Shown here: one piece after another, positions 16,659-22,672 of the stretch
How positions within the stretch are numbered: position 1 is the first letter of the stretch
How the letters are laid out: every line of letters begins with the position of its first letter
NCBI GenBank assembly: GCA_045617225.1
Contig: JAZLIC010000144.1
Location: 1-26,129 of the forward strand
DNA length: 26,129 nucleotides
Source of the DNA: JAZLIC01 sp045617225
GTDB lineage: Bacteria; Bacillota; Clostridia; Monoglobales; Monoglobaceae
Direction: 5' to 3'
The notes under the pieces: generated by a model
Told to the model about the DNA's origin: nothing
What the model saw: only the letters and a program-made list of their open reading frames with translations
The model's database searches: none
Translations under genes and position numbers: made by a program

Positions 16659-17426
16659 TTATCCAAGATACTTAGCGATAATCTCATCATACTCGCCGCT
16701 TGCCTTAATGTTTTTAAGACCTGCGTTGAATAAGTCGATAAGCTCCTGATTGTCACTGTTAAAGATAGCCATACCATACTGTGCAGGCTCGTTCTCTGTG
16801 CCTTCAACAAATTCCATATCAAGTTCGCCTGTCTTGATGCTGTACTTTAAGATAGGAGTATCATCGAAGCAAGCCTGAACCTGACCGCCGATAACAGCCT
16901 GATACATATCAGGTGATGTTGAAACAGTAATAACTTCAAAGCCATATTCGTCCTTAATGCTCTCTGCATACTGATTGCTCATAGTACCGTTCTTAACAGC
17001 AACCTTCTTGCCTTTAAGGTCCTCAAAACTCTTGATGTCTGAGCCCTTTGCAACTGCCATACCCTGTGTTGCATCATAGTAACCGTCAGAGAAAATCCAA
17101 CCGGATTCTTTTCTTTCATCTGTGATTGAAGCACCTGCAATCAAAGCGTCTGCCTGACCTGCCTGACAAGCTGCAATACCTGCATCCCAACCGATATATT
17201 GAAGGTCATATTCAAAGCCCTGGTCCTTAGCGATAGCCGCTAAAATATCCATATCAATACCTACAATATTGCCGTCTGCATCTTGGAACTCAAAAGGACT
17301 AAATCCCTTATCTGTTGCAACAGTAAACTTCTTTGCACTCTCATCTGTAACCGCTTCTTTGCTTCCGCAAGCTGCAAGACAAAAGAGCATTGCAAAAACA
17401 CAAACTAAACTAATAATTCTTTTCAT
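16659..17426 (-). CDS. Amino-acid ABC importer, substrate-binding lipoprotein
   Basis: A 255-residue SBP_bac_3 family protein. Its lipobox LAAC places the lipidated cysteine at position 20, anchoring it to the outer face of the membrane. The mature start FTVATDKGFSPFEFQDADGN and the following GIDMDILAAIA are typical of polar amino-acid binding proteins, as is GASITDERKESG. It is first in the binding protein-permease-ATPase operon. A GGGAGG site lies upstream. The promoter is full consensus, suggesting high expression. The exact ligand (Gln, Arg, Cys and others are possible) is not decidable. Confidence 0.96.
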   Translation of the reverse strand: MKRIISLVCVFAMLFCLAACGSKEAVTDESAKKFTVATDKGFSPFEFQDADGNIVGIDMDILAAIAKDQGFEYDLQYIGWDAGIAACQAGQADALIAGASITDERKESGWIFSDGYYDATQGMAVAKGSDIKSFEDLKGKKVAVKNGTMSNQYAESIKDEYGFEVITVSTSPDMYQAVIGGQVQACFDDTPILKYSIKTGELDMEFVEGTENEPAQYGMAIFNSDNQELIDLFNAGLKNIKASGEYDEIIAKYLG

Positions 17427-17459
17427 GGTAAATTCCTCCCAATAAAAAATATTTTTACA

Positions 17460-17488
17460 ATTATATCATAAACAAAATGTTTTGTCAA
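17460..17488 (-). promoter_or_regulatory. Full-consensus sigma-A promoter of the amino-acid importer operon
   Basis: Minus strand TTGACA (17488-17483), 17-base spacer, TATAAT (17465-17460), with TGA just before the -10 (extended -10). The leader is about 27 bases, with no room for a riboswitch. No operator is evident. Confidence 0.9.
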
Positions 17489-17589
17489 AAAAATTTTTCT
17501 ACGTAATGCTATTTTTTTAACAAAGTAAAATATATCATTCGTTTTCGCCTGACCGAACAATGACAATTCGAACATTTACTGCGAATCTC

Positions 17590-17672
17590 GTAAAAACAAA
17601 TTTTTACATTGCGGTCGGGAGCGGCAGACCGGAACAGGGCTTGGGCTGATTATTCAAAAAATTTGTTTTTCG
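17590..17672 (+). repeat. Palindromic dispersed repeat, copy 1
   Basis: A 14-base terminal inverted repeat (AAAAACAAATTTTT at 17592-17605; its complement at 17657-17670) encloses a core with CGGTCGGGAGCGGCAGACCG (17612-17631), itself a CGGTC/GACCG hairpin, then AACAGGGCTT. The same 20-base core appears inverted at 21358-21377. No coding capacity. Confidence 0.8.
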
Positions 17673-17990
17673 CATCTTTCCGTATGCCTACGGGGATTGG
17701 CACTTTTGCGTATCCAAAAGTACCCAAAAGATAGCAGGGGAGCGACCCCCTGCACCCCCAAAGGTCGCACCGCTAAAAGATATCCTCTCGTTATCCGGAT
17801 TTCTATCACCCGTCAAGCGTGAATTGCAACTTTTTTTGCACGCACTATACAGACGGTGCTTCTAAAAGATGTATTTACTGCACAAAGATTTTTGGTAGCG
17901 GACCCAATATTCCGTTTGGGTAATTTAAAGATTTTCTGGTTGCCCAAAAATTTACTAAAAAACCTGTTAAAATCTCGTCCTGCCTGACAA
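17673..17990. other. Non-coding intergenic stretch with small hairpins
   Basis: No gene supported. It holds an AAAAGTACC/GGxACTTTT-like pairing near 17700-17730, a perfect 7-bp GCAGGGG/CCCCTGC hairpin (about 17735-17755) and an ACCCAA/TTGGGT hairpin near 17900-17921. This kind of GC-rich patch resembles the dispersed intergenic repeats of Clostridia. A 60-codon minus-strand frame here has no ribosome site and runs into the trxA terminator. Confidence 0.4.
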
Positions 17991-17995
17991 AGCAA

Positions 17996-18024
17996 AACAG
18001 CAAGCCCTTTTGCGGCTTGCTGTT
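17996..18024. terminator. Intrinsic terminator after trxA
   Basis: An 11-bp stem AACAGCAAGCC/GGCTTGCTGTT with a 7-base loop and T-rich flanks on both strands. It ends the peroxidase-reductase-thioredoxin operon. Confidence 0.88.
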
Positions 18025-18040
18025 TTTATGATTTCCGTAT

Positions 18041-18343
18041 TTAAAAATTAGCTTTCAGTTCATCTTTTGTCTTATAGCCTACAAGCTTGTTTTTCAATGC
18101 ACCGTTCTCAAAAACCAATATGGTGGGGATAGACATAACATCATACTTTTCTGCCGCAGAGTCATTATCATCAACATTAAGCTTATAAAAACTGACATCT
18201 TCCATCTCATCTGCCAGCTCGTCAATGACAGGCGACAACATTTTGCACGGGCCGCACCACGGTGCGTAGCAATCGACTACCGCTTTTCCGCTTGCGCTTA
18301 CCAATTCTTCTATATTACCATCATTTATTTCCGTTACCTTCAT
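18041..18343 (-). CDS. trxA: Thioredoxin
   Basis: A 100-residue protein-disulfide reductant with the active site W29-C-G-P-C33 and the cis-proline loop SIPT (P73). The N-terminus is short, starting MKVTEINDGN. A GGGAG site lies inside the 3' end of trxB, with a 1-base gap between the trxB stop and this ATG, so the two are translationally coupled. It is the electron donor expected for the peroxidase two genes upstream. Confidence 0.97.
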   Translation of the reverse strand: MKVTEINDGNIEELVSASGKAVVDCYAPWCGPCKMLSPVIDELADEMEDVSFYKLNVDDNDSAAEKYDVMSIPTILVFENGALKNKLVGYKTKDELKANF

Positions 18344-18344
18344 T

Positions 18345-19244
18345 TCAGTTTGCTCCCTTCATTTCTTTTATTATATAATTTGCGGCAATACTCCCGTCGC
18401 TTACCGCAGTTGTTAATTGTCTTAAATCCTTTACACGAGTATCGCCCGCCACATAAATTCCGTCGGTTTTGGTGCGAACATCGTCAACCGACTCAATATA
18501 ACCGTCGGAACTGAGGTCTGAAACCGATGAAAACGCCTCATTCTCAGGCTTCTGACCAATCGCAATAAAAAGGCCGTCAACGGCTATCTCTCTTGTTTTC
18601 ATATTCTTGTCTTTGATTATAACAGACTCTAATCTCTCGTCACCTTTTAATTCTGCAATAGTTGAATTTAATATAAATTCTACATTGTTTTTTGTTTTTA
18701 ACTCATTCAAATATTGAAGTTCGCCGCGGAATTCATCACGCCTGTGTATAAGATACACCTTTGATGCAACATTTGACAGATACAAGGCATCTTCAAGTGC
18801 AGTATTGCCGCCGCCGTTCACTGCCACAACCTTGTTTTTATAAAAGTTACCGTCACAGGTGGCACAGTACGACACCCCTTTTCCGGTCAGTTCTTCTTCT
18901 CTGCTTAAATTCAGTTTGCGTTTAGCCGCACCGGTCGCAATAATGACGGCATCGCCTTTATATTCAGCCTTATCGGTAACGCAGGTTTTATCCTTTTCTA
19001 TGCGTATCACCGTTTCGTATTTTATCTCCGCTCCCAACCGTTTGACCTGGTTAAAAAGATTTGTTGCGAACTCAAATCCGGATATTGATGATATTCCGGG
19101 ATAATTCTCTACTTCATTTGCATTGATAATCTGACCGCCATAGGCTTTTGCTTCTAAAATCAAAACCTTTTTCCCTGCTCTTAAAAGATATAAAGCGCCG
19201 GTAAGTCCCGCAGGTCCCGCTCCTACTATAATTACATCATACAT
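18345..19244 (-). CDS. trxB: Thioredoxin reductase (NADPH)
   Basis: A 299-residue flavoprotein that passes electrons from NADPH to thioredoxin. FAD motif GAGPAG (8-13), redox CATC (127-130), NAD(P) motif GGGNT (144-148) and HRRDEFR (167-173), whose arginines favour NADPH, and a C-terminal FAD segment GIYVAGD. The start is set at ATG 19244 (MYDVIIVGAG); an in-frame ATG 12 bases earlier directly abuts AAAGG and is less likely. It overlaps the peroxidase gene by 8 bases. Confidence 0.96.
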   Translation of the reverse strand: MYDVIIVGAGPAGLTGALYLLRAGKKVLILEAKAYGGQIINANEVENYPGISSISGFEFATNLFNQVKRLGAEIKYETVIRIEKDKTCVTDKAEYKGDAVIIATGAAKRKLNLSREEELTGKGVSYCATCDGNFYKNKVVAVNGGGNTALEDALYLSNVASKVYLIHRRDEFRGELQYLNELKTKNNVEFILNSTIAELKGDERLESVIIKDKNMKTREIAVDGLFIAIGQKPENEAFSSVSDLSSDGYIESVDDVRTKTDGIYVAGDTRVKDLRQLTTAVSDGSIAANYIIKEMKGAN

Positions 19245-19797
19245 TGTAAGGCACATCCTTTAACAAGCGTATAATATCGTCCTCCATAGCACTTGGACTT
19301 TCAACAGGCGAATAGCGAGCTACGACCTGTCCTTCTTTATCAACCAAGAATTTTGTGAAGTTCCATTTTATATCATTCTCTTTTTTATAAGATGAGCTTA
19401 TCTTTTCAATCGCCTTCATTGAAGTTTTATGTCCAAAGCCCGAAATATACTCTTTTGGCGAGTTTTCTTTTAAATAATTCCATATAGCGGAGGCGTTTTC
19501 TCCGTTTACATCAACTTTCTTCATCTGGTCAAAAGATGTTTTGTATTTTGCGGTGCAAAATGAATGAATTACCTCATCGCTGCCCGGAGCGTGATTACCA
19601 AACTGATTGCAAGGGAAATCTAAAATTTCAAGCCCCTTTTCGTGATACTTTTTATAAAGATTTTCAAGTGCCTCATACTGTGGCGTAAATCCGCAGCCGG
19701 TCGCCGTATTAACAATCAGCAATACTTTGCCCTTAAAATCGGCAATATCCAATAATTCTCCGTTTCTTTTCTCTGCCTTAAAATCATAAATATCCAT
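19237..19797 (-). CDS. Glutathione-peroxidase-family, probably thioredoxin-dependent hydroperoxide reductase
   Basis: A 186-residue enzyme that reduces H2O2 or lipid peroxides. The peroxidatic residue is Cys35 (NTATGCGFTPQY), not selenocysteine. The catalytic partners Q65 (FPCNQFG) and the W in WNFTKF are present. C81 (SFCTAKY) is placed like the resolving cysteine of 2-Cys members, which use thioredoxin. Adjacent trxB and trxA support this. The frame is open to 19950, but the start is set at ATG 19797, preceded by AAGGAG 9 bases upstream; the extra 51 residues are not family-like. The promoter is not obvious. Confidence 0.93.
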   Translation of the reverse strand: MDIYDFKAEKRNGELLDIADFKGKVLLIVNTATGCGFTPQYEALENLYKKYHEKGLEILDFPCNQFGNHAPGSDEVIHSFCTAKYKTSFDQMKKVDVNGENASAIWNYLKENSPKEYISGFGHKTSMKAIEKISSSYKKENDIKWNFTKFLVDKEGQVVARYSPVESPSAMEDDIIRLLKDVPYNV

Positions 19798-19853
19798 TTT
19801 CAAACGCTCCTTAAACAAAACTTTGCTATTGCTATGTTTTGCTGTTCGGCAAA

Positions 19854-19882
19854 AATTATTCCCTTTTACAAAAAATTGCTTA
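19854..19882 (+). repeat. 29-bp direct repeat, copy 1
   Basis: Exactly identical over 29 bases to 21448-21476 and in the same orientation (begins AATTATTCCCTTTTACAAAA, ends TTGCTTA). The two copies flank a 1.6-kb segment that carries the intact Fic gene. Confidence 0.85.
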
Positions 19883-20215
19883 CACTTAATCCAATTGGCA
19901 ATCTCTTTGTAATTCATTTTAGATAAATCTAATGAAAATAAACTATTCATAATACACTGCCTTAATAGAAAGACCGCCTAAATGAATACACATTCTGACG
20001 GTCTTTGAATATTTCTACCATTTGTATTTGTTTCCTGCCCTTATGGACAGGCGTAATACCATTTTTAAGCATTTTGTTTCCTGCAAGGAATAATTTTAAC
20101 ATTTAATTGTTTTAAGGTGGAATACATATACTTCCCTTATCTATATTATATCCTCCTAAGGCATACCCTGATTTCGAGCCGGATTATTTATGCCCATTTG
20201 TTTATTACTTTTTTC
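19883..20215. other. Non-coding region downstream of the Fic gene, structured
   Basis: No convincing gene. It contains an AAAGACCG/CGGTCTTT 8-bp hairpin (19969-20006), a CCTGCCC/GGACAGG hairpin with a 4-base loop (20034-20051), and a short imperfect direct duplication whose copies both begin GCAGGAAACAAA on the minus strand. A 36-codon minus-strand frame with an AGGA site starts inside it, but its 3' half is the 8-bp hairpin, so coding is doubtful. The first hairpin may terminate Fic transcription, though its T-run is poor. Confidence 0.4.
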
Positions 20216-21136
20216 CTAACCTATTATATCAAGATATTTTGACAATCTTTCGTTTACATATTCGGCGATGAGGGTTATCATTGCGTCGGGTTTGCCGTCA
20301 CGGTAATATTCGTCAAAAGCATTGTAATAGCGTTTGCGGTCAGCAAATTTTACGTTGATAGCAGGATAACCGTTGCGGATAAGTTCAAGATTTAGCACAA
20401 GCCGTCCCGTTCTGCCATTGCCATCTATAAACGGGTGGATACCCTCAAATTCAAGATGAAATCTTGCAATGCGCTCAATCGGGTGCATTGTTTTTTTGCG
20501 GTTTTCGTTTTCTTTTAGCAGTTCTGTTATTTTCGGTTCTATCAAGTACGGTTGCACCGGCTCTGTATATGCTCCCATAATTGTTACAGGTATTCGGCGG
20601 TAAACGCCCTTATCCTCCGATCTGTCCATCAAAACAAGAGAATGAATATTTTTTATCTCTGTATCACGCAGCCGCGTTTTCTTTTTTGCAATCTCCTCGA
20701 TGTACAAAAATGCATCACGATGTCCGACGGCTTCCAAGTGGTCTTTGAGCGGTTTTTTATCAATCGTGATACCTTCAAGCACCATTGCCGTTTCTTTTAA
20801 GGTAAGAGTATTTCCTTCAATGGCATTGGAGTTATATGTGAAGTCAATCATAAAATCATCTCGCAGGCGTTTTACTTCGCCTTCGGTGAGCGGTCTTTTA
20901 TTATTAAGCTGTGATTTCTTATTGTCAATTTCATTGAAAATGTCTGTAAACTGACCGCAGTTGCGTCTTTCGGAAAGGAATCTTTTATCAGATGGCTTTT
21001 CCGAATCCGCCGGTATTAAATACATTCTGCCCTTTTTTATAACGCCGGGAATATCACCGCCTGCGCAAAGCACTCTGACACGACGCGTTGAAATATTCCA
21101 TTTTTCGGCAGCCTGTGAAACTGTAATATAGTTCAT
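20216..21136 (-). CDS. Fic-domain protein with N-terminal helix-turn-helix
   Basis: A 306-residue protein. Residues 1-47 look like an excisionase/MerR-type DNA-binding helix-turn-helix (ITVSQAAEKWNISTRRVRVL, then GRMYLIPADSEKP). The Fic core carries the complete active motif HPFIDGNGRTGR (234-245), so it should transfer AMP or a related group to a target. The inhibitory helix motif (S/T)xxxE(G/N) is present as S103-N-A-I-E107-G108, N-terminal to the core (class II), so basal activity is probably self-restrained. GGAGG lies before the ATG. No antitoxin-like partner gene is adjacent. The direct repeats on both sides suggest mobility. The target is unknown; a self-regulating switch or toxin-like role is possible. 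Confidence 0.92.
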   Translation of the reverse strand: MNYITVSQAAEKWNISTRRVRVLCAGGDIPGVIKKGRMYLIPADSEKPSDKRFLSERRNCGQFTDIFNEIDNKKSQLNNKRPLTEGEVKRLRDDFMIDFTYNSNAIEGNTLTLKETAMVLEGITIDKKPLKDHLEAVGHRDAFLYIEEIAKKKTRLRDTEIKNIHSLVLMDRSEDKGVYRRIPVTIMGAYTEPVQPYLIEPKITELLKENENRKKTMHPIERIARFHLEFEGIHPFIDGNGRTGRLVLNLELIRNGYPAINVKFADRKRYYNAFDEYYRDGKPDAMITLIAEYVNERLSKYLDIIG

Positions 21137-21174
21137 TTCGTACCTCCATAATTTTATGAGGATATAACTTTACG

Positions 21175-21219
21175 AGTATAGCATAACACAGTTTCGGAAT
21201 AAAATCAATATGTATTGAT
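21175..21219 (-). promoter_or_regulatory. Fic promoter with a palindromic operator candidate
   Basis: Minus strand extended -10 TGC-TATACT (21183-21175), or alternatively TTGATT-17-TATGCT. Just upstream is a perfect inverted repeat ATCAAT-4-ATTGAT (21204-21219) that overlaps the possible -35. The Fic protein's own helix-turn-helix is an obvious candidate ligand. Confidence 0.45.
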
Positions 21220-21315
21220 AATTTTTTATTTTGTGTTCCTCAAAGGCGTGCTATCGTGAGTGCCTGCTACTGTGTAACATTTTAAACTTTATATCTACAG
21301 TTTACTTATTCCGCA

Positions 21316-21399
21316 CGAAAAATAATTTTTTTGAATTTATTGCCCGAAGCCCTGTTTCGGTCTGCCGCTCCCGACCGACAATGAAAAAATTATTTTTCG
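21316..21399 (-). repeat. Palindromic dispersed repeat, copy 2 (inverted)
   Basis: Perfect 16-base terminal inverted repeats (CGAAAAATAATTTTTT at 21316-21331; its complement at 21384-21399) around the core found at 17612-17631. The arms differ in sequence from copy 1 yet stay self-complementary. Confidence 0.85.
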
Positions 21400-21447
21400 T
21401 AAATTTTTAAATGTTACAAGGTAATACAGTATTATACATTTTTGGGG

Positions 21448-21476
21448 AATTATTCCCTTTTACAAAAAATTGCTTA
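21448..21476 (+). repeat. 29-bp direct repeat, copy 2
   Basis: Identical to 19854-19882. Its last three bases are the stop codon of the S-component gene. The preceding GGGG lets its first bases form a GGGAA/TTCCC hairpin followed by TTTT on the plus strand. Confidence 0.85.
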
Positions 21477-21974
21477 TACCATTTTTCTGAATACTTTTAT
21501 AAGCGGTATTACCAGAAGTCCGCTTAAAATATTGCCTACACAATGCACCATATCCCACGGAATTCCGGCGGCAATCCATGCCATCATCTGCTTGAAATTA
21601 AGTCCGAATAAAATTGCCTGCACAGGTGCATACAAAGTTCCGAAAAATATTCCGTGCAGTCCGCAGATTATCATATACAACGGGCAAGCAAGCTTTTGAG
21701 GCAAATTTTGCGGAAGAAGCATCGTCACCCCCCATAAAATTGTCCAGATATAAAGATATGGAACCCACCATGCCGCAAATCCTGCAAAAAGCCCGTTGAT
21801 AAGCACATATGCATAAATCGGATAGAGTGCCTTTTTTCTGTATACGACCGTTAATGCTATCGTAAACGCACCCAAAAGATGTATATTCGGCAGAATCTCC
21901 ATAAGCACTTTTGAAGCATACATAACTGCGCCGAGCATTCCGAAAACCGTTATTTCTTTTGTTGTTAATCTCAT
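21474..21974 (-). CDS. ECF transporter S-component-like membrane protein, probable corrinoid specificity
   Basis: A 166-residue very hydrophobic protein with about six membrane segments, the size and shape of an ECF substrate-capture subunit. The segment AAGIPWDMVHCVGNILSGLL near the C-terminus resembles the conserved last part of S components (GIPxDxxHxxGN). These subunits bind a vitamin and hand it to a shared EcfA-EcfA'-EcfT motor, which is not encoded here. It starts MRLTTKEITVFGMLGA, overlapping the DUF4430 gene by ATGA. It is third gene of an operon behind a cobalamin riboswitch, so B12 or a related corrinoid is the likely cargo. It is not clearly BtuM or CbrT by eye. The family call is fairly firm; the substrate is inferred from regulation. 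Confidence 0.8.
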   Translation of the reverse strand: MRLTTKEITVFGMLGAVMYASKVLMEILPNIHLLGAFTIALTVVYRKKALYPIYAYVLINGLFAGFAAWWVPYLYIWTILWGVTMLLPQNLPQKLACPLYMIICGLHGIFFGTLYAPVQAILFGLNFKQMMAWIAAGIPWDMVHCVGNILSGLLVIPLIKVFRKMV

Positions 21975-22672
21975 ACATCACCCATTTTACAAGTATATAA
22001 AAACTCTATCTTGTCATCCTTTTTCAACACATATTCCGATGCGGAAACATTTAACGCCTCACCGTTTACCTTGTAAATCCAGCCGGATGTGCTGCCGCAG
22101 TCAAACTCACCCAAACCGCCGATAGACTCAATATAGCAACCCGGCGCAAACGGCGTTTTACTGTACTTGATATCGATATTGCTTTTTTCAAGCTCCCGAA
22201 CCAAAACATCAAATGCAGTTTCTCCATCATTAAATTCGGCAGTCGAAACCGAAAGGACAACACCATCCCTCGGCACAATATTTTCCTTACCTGCTTTTAA
22301 TTTGTCAATATTATTCAAAATTGTACCGCAATTTACCATCAAGGAGCAAACATCTGATTGCCTGATATTTTCTTCCGGATTTACATTTGAAGCTTCTTCA
22401 TCGGTTGAAATCGTATCTTCCTGAATAACCTCCGGCGGAGTTGTTTCAGCTATTGATTCTTTCTTTGCTTCTTCCTCGCTTTTCTTTGCTTTATCTGATG
22501 ACACGCTTTTTTTATTTTTTCTTTGCCTTACAAGCGCTTTTTCGGTAATATTAGTCCTGACATCGTCTTTCTGCGGTATTTCGAAATGATAGATGCAGGC
22601 AAACAATATCGCAACAATAAATATTGCCGCACTAATCACTTCAAGACGGTATTTTTTAAAAAAGTCCTTCAT
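21971..22672 (-). CDS. Membrane-anchored DUF4430 protein, probable corrinoid-binding partner
   Basis: A 233-residue protein. Short cytoplasmic N-terminus (MKDFFKKYRLE), one membrane segment at about 11-28, a charged Lys/Glu-rich spacer (about 40-105), then a DUF4430-type beta domain (about 110-233) with DGETAFDVLVREL, GSTSGWIYKVNGEALNVSA and KKDDKIEFLYTCK. DUF4430 matches the C-terminal beta domain of animal transcobalamin and intrinsic factor. Topology suggests it is tethered outside the membrane, next to the S component encoded downstream. Start at ATG 22672: AAGGAG lies 7 bases before it and the ATG shares ATGA with the upstream stop. Corrinoid binding is inferred from the domain plus the riboswitch. 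Confidence 0.85.
   Translation of the reverse strand: MKDFFKKYRLEVISAAIFIVAILFACIYHFEIPQKDDVRTNITEKALVRQRKNKKSVSSDKAKKSEEEAKKESIAETTPPEVIQEDTISTDEEASNVNPEENIRQSDVCSLMVNCGTILNNIDKLKAGKENIVPRDGVVLSVSTAEFNDGETAFDVLVRELEKSNIDIKYSKTPFAPGCYIESIGGLGEFDCGSTSGWIYKVNGEALNVSASEYVLKKDDKIEFLYTCKMGDV

Noticed and set aside
17813..17995. 60-codon minus-strand frame
   Set aside because: No ribosome site, begins next to the trxA terminator and resembles no family I recognise.
19798..19950. 51-residue N-terminal extension of the peroxidase
   Set aside because: No ribosome site at the far start, not family-like, and it includes the 29-bp repeat.
20552..20954. Plus-strand frames opposite the Fic gene
   Set aside because: Antisense shadows of an intact, motif-complete gene.
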